NCBI GenBank assembly: GCA_019353055.1
Contig: JABAHL010000005.1
Span: forward strand, 1 to 64,000
Direction of reading: 5' to 3'
DNA from: Faucicola osloensis_C
Lineage (GTDB): Bacteria > Pseudomonadota > Gammaproteobacteria > Pseudomonadales > Moraxellaceae
DNA: 64,000 nt
The translations under genes and the position numbers were made by a program. Below are positions 25,311 to 33,865 of this stretch, one piece after another; position 1 is the first letter of the stretch, and each line of letters starts with the position of its first letter. The notes beneath the pieces are model-generated. The model saw only the letters and a list, made by a program, of their open reading frames with translations, was not told where the DNA came from and made no database searches.

Positions 25311-27560
25311 TCAAACCTTCATTACCCCACTCACTTTTTGAAACCCTTTTGGCAGGAGTGCGCCGCGTCGACCGCGTGTACCCATAAAATTGGCAATATC
25401 CATCGGTTTGAGCGTCAAGGTGCGTTTACCACTGTCCAATGACAAACTATCCCCTTCGGCAAATGTGGTGATAGCGACCACGCTATCACCGTCTTTTAAA
25501 TCAATTAGCTTATTGCCTTTGCCTTTTTTCATCATCGGTAACTCAGTCAATGGATATACCAGCAAATGCCCTGCCGAGCTGACCACGCCAACTAGCGTAT
25601 CTTGCTCACCAATTTGGTGGGTTATTAAACTAAAGGCGTCATCAAAATTAATCACATTTTTGCCCGCTTTTTGGTTGGTATCAAGATCAGCAAAGGTGTT
25701 AATAAAGCCATAGCCTTGTGAGCTTGCCATGATGAGCTTACTGTCATCTTGTCCCATCAGCACATTGACAAAACTTGCCCCACCCGTGGGTTTTAGCAGG
25801 CTGGTAAGCGGCTCGCCTTGCCCCCTAGCAGAGGGCAAGGTATGGGCATCGAGGCGATAGCTGCGACCGGTGTTATCCATGAGATAGACTTTTTCATTGG
25901 ACTTGCCTTGCGCATGGGCAAGGTAGGCATCGCCCGAACGGTAATTCATATTGGCGGCATCGACATCGTGACCTTTGGCGGAGCGAATCCAGCCTGATTT
26001 TGACACGATGACCGTCACAGGCTCGCTTGGGGCTAGGTCAGTTTCTTTAAGCGCGGTGGCTTCCATGCGTTCTACAATCGGCGATTGGCGTTTGTCGCCA
26101 TGCTCTTTCATATCGGCAGTGAGCTCTTCAATCATTAAGCCAGTCAATTTATCTGGGTTGTTCAAGTATGCTTCGATTTGGGCTTTTTCTACTTCTAGGT
26201 CACTTTGTTCACGTTTGAGCTCAATTTCTTCAAGGCGTGCCAGTTGACGCAGACGAATGTCCAAAATCGCGTTGGCTTGGATTTCGGTCAAATCATAGCG
26301 CGTCATCAATTCTGCTTTTGGGTCGTCTTCCTCACGGATGATACGGATGACTTCATCAATATGCAGATAGGCAATCAGCAAACCTGCCAAGATATGCAGA
26401 CGCTGCTCGATTTTATCCAAGCGGTATTGCAGACGGCGCGTGACGGTATCTCGGCGCACTGAGAGCCATTCGGTAAGAATGGTAAGCAGTGATTTGACTT
26501 GGGGTTTGCCATTGGTGCCAATCATGTTGAGATTAACGCGGTAATTACTCTCAAGGTCGGTACTGGCAAACAAATGGCTCATCATCGGCTCGATATCAAC
26601 ACGGTTGGAGCGCAGCTCAAGCACGATACGGCAAGCGTTTTGGTGGTCGGATTCGTCATGGATGTCGGTCACCCAAGGCAGTTTTTTGGCATTAATTAAA
26701 TTGGCAATTTGCTCAATGATTTTATTGCCTGAGATTTGGTAGGGTAGCGCATCGATGATGACTAAGTTTTTTTCTTTGTCATCGACATGATAAGTAGCAC
26801 GCATTTTGTAGCTACCACGACCCGTTTTATATAGCTGTAGCAAATCCTCAGGCGAGGTGATGATTTCTGCTTTGGTCGGCAAATCGGGGGCAGGGATGTA
26901 CTTTGCCAGCTCTTTTTCCGTCATTGTGGGTTTTTTAAGTAGCGCAATGCAGCCTTTGACCACTTCAGACAAATTATGTGGCGGAATATCGGTTGCCATA
27001 CCGACCGCAATGCCGGTTGTGCCGTTAAGCAAGATGTTCGGTAGACGGGCAGGCAAGGTGACGGGTTCTTGCAAAGTGCCGTCAAAGTTGTCTTGCCAAT
27101 CGACAGTGCCTTGACCGAGCTCGTTTAGTAAGGTATTGGCATAAGCCGATAGCTTGGCTTCGGTATAGCGCATTGCAGCGAATGATTTTGGGTCGTCGGG
27201 CGAGCCGAAGTTGCCTTGACCGCTAATGAGTGGATAACGGTAGCTAAAAGGTTGGCTCATCAACACCATGGCTTCATAACAGGCTAAGTCGCCATGCGGG
27301 TGGTATTTACCAATGACGTCACCGATGGTGCGCGCTGATTTTTTGGGTTTGGCAGTATTTTTGAGCCCAAGCTCGCTCATCGCATACACGATACGGCGCT
27401 GCACAGGTTTTAACCCGTCGGCAACGTGTGGCAATGCCCGGTCCATGATGACGTACATCGCGTAGTTGAGATACGCGTTTTCGGTAAATTCCGCGACTGA
27501 GCGAGTGGGGTTGTTCAAATCGTTTGGTTTGGTAATTTTTGCTACAAGGGTATCAGACAT
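25311..27560 (-). CDS. parC: DNA topoisomerase IV subunit A
   Basis: The DNA-cleaving subunit of topoisomerase IV, which unlinks daughter chromosomes. At 749 residues it is the normal size. It has RALPHVADGLKPVQRRIVYAM, the active-site Tyr 132 in AAMRYTEAKLS, and the C-terminal beta-pinwheel. ParC rather than GyrA is indicated by the GKYHPHGDxACYEAMVLM sequence and by the lack of the GyrA-box QRRGGKG. The quinolone-resistance-determining region reads HGDLACYEAM: Leu 92 (codon TTA, 27285-27287) stands at the position of E. coli Ser 80, a classic resistance site. Glu 96 (E. coli Glu 84) is unchanged. Confidence 0.97.
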   Translation of the reverse strand: MSDTLVAKITKPNDLNNPTRSVAEFTENAYLNYAMYVIMDRALPHVADGLKPVQRRIVYAMSELGLKNTAKPKKSARTIGDVIGKYHPHGDLACYEAMVLMSQPFSYRYPLISGQGNFGSPDDPKSFAAMRYTEAKLSAYANTLLNELGQGTVDWQDNFDGTLQEPVTLPARLPNILLNGTTGIAVGMATDIPPHNLSEVVKGCIALLKKPTMTEKELAKYIPAPDLPTKAEIITSPEDLLQLYKTGRGSYKMRATYHVDDKEKNLVIIDALPYQISGNKIIEQIANLINAKKLPWVTDIHDESDHQNACRIVLELRSNRVDIEPMMSHLFASTDLESNYRVNLNMIGTNGKPQVKSLLTILTEWLSVRRDTVTRRLQYRLDKIEQRLHILAGLLIAYLHIDEVIRIIREEDDPKAELMTRYDLTEIQANAILDIRLRQLARLEEIELKREQSDLEVEKAQIEAYLNNPDKLTGLMIEELTADMKEHGDKRQSPIVERMEATALKETDLAPSEPVTVIVSKSGWIRSAKGHDVDAANMNYRSGDAYLAHAQGKSNEKVYLMDNTGRSYRLDAHTLPSARGQGEPLTSLLKPTGGASFVNVLMGQDDSKLIMASSQGYGFINTFADLDTNQKAGKNVINFDDAFSLITHQIGEQDTLVGVVSSAGHLLVYPLTELPMMKKGKGNKLIDLKDGDSVVAITTFAEGDSLSLDSGKRTLTLKPMDIANFMGTRGRRGALLPKGFQKVSGVMKV

Positions 27561-27994
27561 AATGGTTACTTAATCAATGACAAAAAATAAAAGAAAGTGC
27601 AAAAGAAAGAAAGTGCAAAAGAGAGATAAGAAGTATGAGGAAATATCATAAAGCTTGAAAGTAGAAAAACAAGTATTAATCCATGACATGGTAAATTTGC
27701 CCAGTTTTACACGTCAAACTGTGTCGCAAAAACGCCTTTTAAAGATAATTGGACACTGTAGCCGCTTTAACGGTCAAATAACCGATAACTATTTCGACGC
27801 GAAATCATTTTTATCATCCCATAAGTACAGAGAATAGGCTTGAGAATTGAGTAAATATTTAGTATGTTAATAGTACATTTGGCCGCGATTTTTAATATAA
27901 TTTTTAGTAGTGGGATTGACCTTTTTATAAAAATTCTTTTAATTATCAATATGCTATTCGCTGATAGACCGCATACCTAAGGAAAACATTTCTC
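27561..27994. promoter_or_regulatory. divergent intergenic region (parC/fadD)
   Basis: 434 bases that hold the promoters of parC (minus) and the fadD-like gene (plus). A near-perfect duplication of AAAGAAAGTGCAAAAGA lies at about 27591-27623. A 60-codon TTG-started frame at 27655 lacks a ribosome binding site or any recognisable feature and is not called. TAAGGAAAAC just before 27995 is the ribosome binding site of the next gene. Confidence 0.45.
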
Positions 27995-29797
27995 ATGAAT
28001 GAATCAACCACCTCAGCTCAAACCCCTGACAACAATGCCCAATACAATGCGCCTATCGATACTCCCGTCGATACTATGGAAGCGCAGCCACATGCGCCAA
28101 AGCTTACCGATCATCATGAGAAACCTTGGTTAAAGACTTACGAGCATTACGGCATGAACTATAACATGCAAATGCCCGGTGACGAAGTCAACCTAATGAA
28201 TGTTTTTGAGAAGAATTTCGAACAATTCAATGGTAGTGATGCCTTTGTGTGTATGGGTAGTAGCATGACCTATCGTCAGCTAGACACTTATAGCCGCCAA
28301 ATCGCGGCGTATTTGCAGGGATTGGGTCTACAAAAAGGCGATACTGTTGCAGTGATGATGCCAAATATCTTGCAATACCCAGTGTGTATGATTGGTATTA
28401 TTCGTGCAGGTTTTATCTTGGTCAATGTCAATCCATTATATACCGCTCATGAGCTAGAGCATCAGTTAGAAGATTCAAAAGCAAAAGCGTTATTTATCGT
28501 TGAAAACTTTGCCAAAACCTATCAAGATATCGGCAAAAAAATGGTTGATCACGTTATCGTCTGTTCAATCGGTGATTTGATGGGTACCTTTAAAGGTATG
28601 TTAGTCAATACCGTGGTCAAGTATGTCAAAAAAGCCATTCCAGCTTGGCAAATTGACGGGCATGTGACCTTTAAGAGTGTGATCAAGCAAGCGTCTGCCA
28701 GTCGCTATCAGCGACCAGAAGGTATCAAGGGCAGTGATATTGCGGTACTACAGTATACTGGCGGCACCACAGGGGTTGCCAAAGGTGCGATGCTTACCCA
28801 CAGTAACTTGGTATCCAATATGCTACAGTGCCAAGAGTTCGCCAGACAAGTATTCCCCAATCAAATGGTAGGTGAGTACGCCATCGTTGCCTTACCGCTT
28901 TACCATATTTTCTCATTTACCGCCTGTGCGCTACTAGGTATGAACATGGGCTTTACGGGTGTATTGATTCCAAATCCCCGTGACCTGGACAGTTTTGTCA
29001 AAGAATTAGCAAAATATAAGCCAGTATTCTTCCCAGCGGTGAACACATTATTTAACGGCTTGGCGCACCACACCGGTTTTCGCGCATTAGACCACAGCAA
29101 ATTGCGTCTGTCGCTAGGCGGTGGTATGTCGGTATTGCCTTCAACCGCTGAAGAGTGGAAACGTATTACAGGTACCAATATTTTAGAAGGCTACGGCTTG
29201 TCCGAAACCTCACCCGTTGCCACCCTAAACCCCTTGGCACAAGAGCAATTTAGCGCCAAAATCGGTATCCCGATGCCCAACACCGACGTCAAACTGCTCG
29301 ATGACAACGGCAATGAAGTCGCAGCAGGTGAGCGTGGTGAGATTGCAGTTAAAGGTCCACAAGTGATGAAAGGCTACTGGCAGCGTCCTGAAGCCACTGC
29401 AGAAGTGATGACAGCAGACGGTTATTTCAAAACTGGCGACATCGCTGTCATTGATGAGCAAGGCTATTTCAAAATCGTTGACCGTAAAAAAGACATGATT
29501 TTGGTATCAGGATTTAACGTCTATCCAAACGAAGTTGAAGAGGTGCTAGCGGCACATCCCAAAGTGTTGGAAGTTGGGGTGATTGGCGTGCCGAGCGAAA
29601 AAAGCGGTGAAGTGCCAAAAGCGTTTGTGGTACGTAAAGACCCAAGCCTTACCGAGCAAGAGTTGCTGCAATATGCGCGAAGCGAGTTAACTGGTTATAA
29701 ACGTCCGCGTAAAGTTGAGTTTGTGGATGAATTGCCAAAATCAAATGTTGGCAAAATCCTGCGTAAAGAACTGCGTAAACTTGAAGAAAAAAAGTAA
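27995..29797 (+). CDS. fadD: long-chain fatty acid-CoA ligase (first copy)
   Basis: AMP-forming acyl-CoA synthetase of 600 residues that activates fatty acids for beta-oxidation or phospholipid synthesis. Diagnostic motifs: P-loop YTGGTTGVAKGAMLTH, the linker EGYGLSETSPV, YFKTGDIAVIDEQGYFKIVDRKKD, and the C-terminal SNVGKILRKELR with the catalytic Lys. VSGFNVYPNEVE is the FadD signature. It has an extended hydrophilic N-terminus of about 40 residues before the conserved KPWLKTYEHYG block. A paralogue follows directly. TAAGGAAAAC provides a ribosome binding site. Confidence 0.95.
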   Translation: MNESTTSAQTPDNNAQYNAPIDTPVDTMEAQPHAPKLTDHHEKPWLKTYEHYGMNYNMQMPGDEVNLMNVFEKNFEQFNGSDAFVCMGSSMTYRQLDTYSRQIAAYLQGLGLQKGDTVAVMMPNILQYPVCMIGIIRAGFILVNVNPLYTAHELEHQLEDSKAKALFIVENFAKTYQDIGKKMVDHVIVCSIGDLMGTFKGMLVNTVVKYVKKAIPAWQIDGHVTFKSVIKQASASRYQRPEGIKGSDIAVLQYTGGTTGVAKGAMLTHSNLVSNMLQCQEFARQVFPNQMVGEYAIVALPLYHIFSFTACALLGMNMGFTGVLIPNPRDLDSFVKELAKYKPVFFPAVNTLFNGLAHHTGFRALDHSKLRLSLGGGMSVLPSTAEEWKRITGTNILEGYGLSETSPVATLNPLAQEQFSAKIGIPMPNTDVKLLDDNGNEVAAGERGEIAVKGPQVMKGYWQRPEATAEVMTADGYFKTGDIAVIDEQGYFKIVDRKKDMILVSGFNVYPNEVEEVLAAHPKVLEVGVIGVPSEKSGEVPKAFVVRKDPSLTEQELLQYARSELTGYKRPRKVEFVDELPKSNVGKILRKELRKLEEKK

Positions 29798-29813
29798 GCT
29801 AACGCTTGTTGCC

Positions 29814-29851
29814 AAAACCCAGCTTTTCTGTATCAGATTAGTTGGGTTTTT
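29814..29851 (+). terminator. terminator between the two fadD-like genes
   Basis: AAAACCCAGC pairs imperfectly with GTTGGGTTTT across a loop of about 16 bases, followed by TTATT. A moderate terminator candidate. Confidence 0.5.
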
Positions 29852-29922
29852 TATTGCATCGCGCCCGCCTAACCTTATAAAATTGGGAATACCAATGGGC
29901 TGTTACGAGAAATACTGAGTTT

Positions 29923-31659
29923 ATGGATGACGCTATTTCACCAATCAATGAGCGCCCGATGCATGAGATGTATGAATGGGAAAAAAATCAGCAACCGTGG
30001 CTGATTAGCTACGAGCGTTATAACATTTGTAGTACCATCGATATGCCAGATGACCAAACCTCGCTGATTGACATGTTAGAAGCGGGGTTTGCTAAACATG
30101 CGCGGCAAGTGGCGTATTACTGCGATGATCAAGAGATTACTTACGAGCAGCTAGATAAACTGAGTCTAAAGATTGCCATTTATTTACAGCAGTTAGGGCT
30201 CAAGGTCGGCGATGCCATTGGCGTGATGTTGCCCAATATTTTGCAATATCCTGTGATTACACTCGGCGTCATCCGTGCTGGCATGGTACTGGTGAGTATG
30301 AATCCTTCCTATACCAGCCGCGAGCTTGAGCATCAAATGGATGATGCCGATATCAAGGCGCTATTTATATTAGATAAATTTATTTATACCTATAAAGACA
30401 TTGCCGATAACCTTAAACGCGATTTACATCATTTAATCATCTGTCGTTTGGGCGATTTGAAAAGTAAGCTCAAAGGCGCGTTAATCAATCTAGTCTCAGC
30501 GACCACCGATTTGCCGCCAAAAGGTAATTGGATTTATTTTAGTCAGTTATTAGCGGGCGCTAGCAAGGCTTATCAGCGCCCAACTCTCACGTTATCGAAT
30601 ATCGTATTAATTCAATATACCGGTGGTACCACAGGAACGGCAAAAGGCGCGATGCTCAGTCATGGCAATGTGATTGCCAATTTGCTGCAAATCGATGCGT
30701 TGATTCGCAGCGCGTATGATGAAGAAGGGCAGGAAGATATTATTTTGGCATCGTTGCCACTGTATCATGTATTTTCATTCACCATTTGCTGTGTTTTTAT
30801 TTTATATCGTGGTTTTGCATCAAGGCTCGTGCCCAATCCACGTGATATCAATGAACTGGTCAATACGCTAAGGCGTACACCGCCGCATTTTATTTTGGGG
30901 GTCAATACGCTATTTAGCGCCTTGATACAGCATCCTGAATTTCCAAGGCTCGATTTCTCCCAACTCAAAGCCACCATTGGCGGCGGCATGGCAATCCTAC
31001 CCAGTGTTGCCAAAAAATGGCACACCATCACAGGGTTACCGATTATCGAAGGGTATGGGCTCTCAGAAACCGCGCCTGTGATTACCTTTAATCCATTAAC
31101 TATCGCAGAATTCACCAACAAAGTCGGGCTACCAACCCCTGCCACTGACATCATCTTATTGGACAACAACGACCAACCTGTGCGCATTGGCGAACGCGGG
31201 GAAATCGCCGTCAAAGGCCCGCAAGTGATGGTGGGGTATCGCAATCTACCTGTCGAGACTGCGAATGCGTTTACCGCGACAGGCTATTTGCGCACGGGCG
31301 ATATTGGCATCATTGATGAGCGCGGTTTTATCAAAATCGTTGACCGTAAAAAAGACATGATTGTGGTGTCAGGGTTTAATGTCTACCCAAATGAGATTGA
31401 GTCGGTGATGCTCGAGCATGCCGACGTGCTCGAGTGTGTGGCGATTGGCGTACCGAGCGCGACGCGCGGGGAAGAGCCCAAAATATTCGTGGTTAGAAAA
31501 CACAACCGTGTCACTGCTGAGCAGCTACTGGCGTTTGGTAAACAGCACTTAAGTGGCTATAAACGCCCACGCTATGTCGAATTTGTCGATAGTCTGCCCA
31601 AGTCCAATGTTGGTAAGATTTTACGTAAAGAGCTGCGTAAGCGTGAAGGGCTTGAATAG
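29923..31659 (+). CDS. long-chain fatty acid-CoA ligase (second copy)
   Basis: A 578-residue paralogue of the preceding FadD with the same order of motifs: YTGGTTGTAKGAMLSH, EGYGLSETAPV, YLRTGDIGIIDERGFIKIVDRKKD, VSGFNVYPNEIE and SNVGKILRKELRKREGLE. The N-terminal extension is shorter. Differences concentrate in the substrate-pocket half (residues about 200-330), so it may take a different chain length. The tandem arrangement resembles fadD1/fadD2 pairs in pseudomonads. No strong ribosome binding site precedes the ATG at 29923, and a partial terminator separates it from the first copy. Confidence 0.93.
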   Translation: MDDAISPINERPMHEMYEWEKNQQPWLISYERYNICSTIDMPDDQTSLIDMLEAGFAKHARQVAYYCDDQEITYEQLDKLSLKIAIYLQQLGLKVGDAIGVMLPNILQYPVITLGVIRAGMVLVSMNPSYTSRELEHQMDDADIKALFILDKFIYTYKDIADNLKRDLHHLIICRLGDLKSKLKGALINLVSATTDLPPKGNWIYFSQLLAGASKAYQRPTLTLSNIVLIQYTGGTTGTAKGAMLSHGNVIANLLQIDALIRSAYDEEGQEDIILASLPLYHVFSFTICCVFILYRGFASRLVPNPRDINELVNTLRRTPPHFILGVNTLFSALIQHPEFPRLDFSQLKATIGGGMAILPSVAKKWHTITGLPIIEGYGLSETAPVITFNPLTIAEFTNKVGLPTPATDIILLDNNDQPVRIGERGEIAVKGPQVMVGYRNLPVETANAFTATGYLRTGDIGIIDERGFIKIVDRKKDMIVVSGFNVYPNEIESVMLEHADVLECVAIGVPSATRGEEPKIFVVRKHNRVTAEQLLAFGKQHLSGYKRPRYVEFVDSLPKSNVGKILRKELRKREGLE

Positions 31660-31791
31660 CAACCTGCTATGTTGCCGACGGAATTGTCTTGCTAAAACTG
31701 GGTTGGCAAGGTAGCATAAAACCACTGTAATTTTTGCCCATTGCTTAAAAACTATCTACCAAACCGTCAAGGCGGTCTTTTAGGGAATCTT

Positions 31792-32508
31792 ATGCGTATC
31801 GATAATCGTGAAAACAACCAACTTCGCCCAATGAGTTTTGTGCGTAACTTTACCAAACATGCCGAAGGCGCCGTGCTGGTCAGCTATGGTGATACCAAAG
31901 TGCTATGTACCGCCAGTATCGAGACCCAAGTACCGCGCTGGCTCAAAGGTACAGGTAAAGGCTGGATTACCGCTGAATACGGTATGTTGCCACGTGCGAC
32001 CCACGAGCGTACCCAACGCGAAGCCGCCAAAGGTAAACAATCAGGTCGTACCCAAGAGATTCAGCGGTTGATTGGTCGTAGCTTACGGGCGATGGTCGAT
32101 CTTGAAAAGCTTGGGGAAAATACCATCCATATCGACTGTGACGTGCTGCAAGCCGATGGCGGCACCCGTACTGCCAGCATCACCGGTGCGGCTGTGGCAC
32201 TGGTCGATGCGTTAGAAAAACTGCAAGCCGCCAAAAAACTCAAAGCCGATCCTTTGGTAGGCTTGGTGGCAGCGGTCTCTGTGGGTATCAAAAATGGTGA
32301 AGTGCTGTTGGATTTGAACTATAGCGAAGACTCAAGCTGTGACACAGATCTTAACGTCGTGATGACGCAAAAAGGCGAGTTTATCGAGATTCAAGGCACT
32401 GCCGAAGAAAAACCTTTTACCCGTGCGCAAGTGGATGAAATGCTAGCGATTGCCGAAGAAGGTATCAAACAGCTGATTGCTGAACAACAAGCAGTGCTAG
32501 GTTGGTAA
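31792..32508 (+). CDS. rph: ribonuclease PH
   Basis: Phosphorolytic 3'-5' exoribonuclease that trims tRNA 3' ends. The 238-residue protein starting at 31792 (ribosome binding site TAGGGAATCT) matches the family: MRIDNRENNQLRPMSF, EGAVLVSYGDTKVLCTASIE, GWITAEYGMLPRATHER, RSGRTQEIQRLIGRSLRA-like region (SGRTQEIQRLIGRSLR), IDCDVLQADGGTRTASI and NVVMTQKGEFIEIQGTAE. The longest frame begins at 31741, but those extra residues do not fit the family. Length equals that of the E. coli enzyme. Confidence 0.97.
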   Translation: MRIDNRENNQLRPMSFVRNFTKHAEGAVLVSYGDTKVLCTASIETQVPRWLKGTGKGWITAEYGMLPRATHERTQREAAKGKQSGRTQEIQRLIGRSLRAMVDLEKLGENTIHIDCDVLQADGGTRTASITGAAVALVDALEKLQAAKKLKADPLVGLVAAVSVGIKNGEVLLDLNYSEDSSCDTDLNVVMTQKGEFIEIQGTAEEKPFTRAQVDEMLAIAEEGIKQLIAEQQAVLGW

Positions 32509-32537
32509 AATAGCCTAACAAAACAAGCTAGACTAGT

Positions 32538-32564
32538 AAGGGCGTAGCGCATACGCCCTTTTAA
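32538..32564 (+). terminator. terminator after rph (GGGCGT...ACGCCC hairpin)
   Basis: AAGGGCGTA and TACGCCCTT form a stem with a small loop, followed by TTAATT. It is almost identical to the hairpin at 16234-16252. Confidence 0.75.
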
Positions 32565-32575
32565 TTGTTATAGAG

Positions 32576-33064
32576 ATGATTATGTTAAAAGTCACCGAAA
32601 CAGGCGTTACCATTGGTTTGCAAAGTCAAGCGGCGACACCAAACAAGCTAACCCAAATACTATGGGTGGGTATCGCCATTGCCGTGGTAGGGCTATTGAT
32701 GGCATTTAAAATGCTCTCAGTTGCCATCGGCTCGCTGATGATTTTACTAGCCATCATCGTAAGTGGTCTGTGGCAAGCACTCAACCGAAAAAAACAGGTG
32801 CCTACTTTAACAGGGGGTGAACTGCGACTGAGCCAACAGGGTTTTAGCCATCACCAAGGTGCTAAAGTCACAAGTTATCAATTATTGCCTAGCGATAGCA
32901 TTGAGCCTACCATCGATGGCATGACCATCTACAATGCTGACGGTCTAACCTTGTATCACATCACAGGTTTTCATGACCCTAAACATATCAAAATCGCCCA
33001 AGCCGTCCTACAAGGTAAGCCAATCAAAACCCAAGGCAAAGCAATCAAACTACAAAGCACTTAA
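32576..33064 (+). CDS. membrane protein, unknown function
   Basis: A 162-residue protein with two adjacent membrane helices (about residues 28-48, ILWVGIAIAVVGLLMAF, and 51-69, SVAIGSLMILLAIIVSGLW), followed by a soluble C-terminal part with beta-like segments (GGELRLSQQGFSH, ITGFHDPKHIKIAQAVLQG). Not recognised. Two in-frame ATGs (32576 and 32582) are possible; neither has a strong ribosome binding site. It stands after the rph terminator and so is probably transcribed on its own. Confidence 0.65.
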   Translation: MIMLKVTETGVTIGLQSQAATPNKLTQILWVGIAIAVVGLLMAFKMLSVAIGSLMILLAIIVSGLWQALNRKKQVPTLTGGELRLSQQGFSHHQGAKVTSYQLLPSDSIEPTIDGMTIYNADGLTLYHITGFHDPKHIKIAQAVLQGKPIKTQGKAIKLQST

Positions 33065-33242
33065 TCAAAAAACCACACCCTATCTCACACACTGGGTAGG
33101 CACAGTGGTTAGGCTTAGTTACCAAATCATAATAATTTTTTTGCCAATACTTGTTAAAATCCTTAAATATCATTAATCCACACGCTGATAATAACATTCA
33201 TTATTTAATTCATATAAACCAAAAACACGGAAGGAAAGGACG

Positions 33243-33806
33243 ATGTCAACTGCATTAAAATTTGCCACCCCATTAATCGTTGCGATGGCGCTGGTAGGCT
33301 GTAATAAAAAAACAGAAACCACAACCACCACTACCGCTTCAACGCCTGCTACCACAGTTACCGCTAGCGCCAATGGTGCAACGGCAACCGCTACGGTAAG
33401 TACCACAACGACGTCGACCACGGCAGTTGACCCTAACATGACGCCAGAAGACCACAAAAAAGCGCGTGAAAGAATCATGAAAGAGTGGAAAAAAACCAGC
33501 CAAACCATTGGTGCGATGGTCAAAGATCCAAGCAAATTTGATGCCGCGCAAGTCAAAGCCGCCGCCGACAAACTTAACCAAAATCCTTGGGTGCATTATC
33601 CAGAGACCGCCAAGGGCGGTGAAGCAAAAGATGAAATTTGGCGCGATGCTGCAGGTTTCCAGCAACAAATTGATAAATTTAAAACCGCTGCCAGTGCCCT
33701 CAATGCCGCCGCTGCGACTGCAACCAGTGTCGATGGCATCAAAACCCAATTTGGTGATTTGGGCGCCAGCTGTAAATCCTGTCATGACAAATATAAACAA
33801 GATTAA
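33243..33806 (+). CDS. lipid-anchored cytochrome c'-like protein
   Basis: A 187-residue exported protein. It has a lipoprotein signal with lipobox LVGC, then NKK and a Thr/Ala/Ser-rich linker (about residues 22-62), then a four-helix domain ending in the haem-binding motif CKSCH (near residue 179) close to the C-terminus, the hallmark of cytochrome c'. Features such as MTPEDHKKARERIMKEWKKT and GAMVKDPSKFD fit the family. It should hold a covalent haem c, made by the Ccm system encoded at 50699-53823. Possible roles are nitric-oxide binding or electron transfer. AAGGAAAGGACG before the ATG is a good ribosome binding site. Confidence 0.85.
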   Translation: MSTALKFATPLIVAMALVGCNKKTETTTTTTASTPATTVTASANGATATATVSTTTTSTTAVDPNMTPEDHKKARERIMKEWKKTSQTIGAMVKDPSKFDAAQVKAAADKLNQNPWVHYPETAKGGEAKDEIWRDAAGFQQQIDKFKTAASALNAAAATATSVDGIKTQFGDLGASCKSCHDKYKQD

Positions 33807-33822
33807 TTTGTTATCCCCCATA

Positions 33823-33857
33823 AAAAAAGGCAGCGTTCAATGACTGCCTTTTTTTAT
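33823..33857. terminator. bidirectional terminator
   Basis: AAAAAGGCAG and CTGCCTTTTT pair across CGTTCAATGA. It lies between the convergent cytochrome and EpmC genes. Confidence 0.85.
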
Positions 33858-33865
33858 TGGTCTAA

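Noticed and set aside
27655..27837. 60-codon TTG-started frame between parC and fadD
   Set aside because: No ribosome binding site and no sequence character; it lies in a promoter region.
33339..33821. 160-codon frame opposite the cytochrome c' gene
   Set aside because: The plus strand has signal, linker and CxxCH motif; the minus-strand frame has no recognisable feature.
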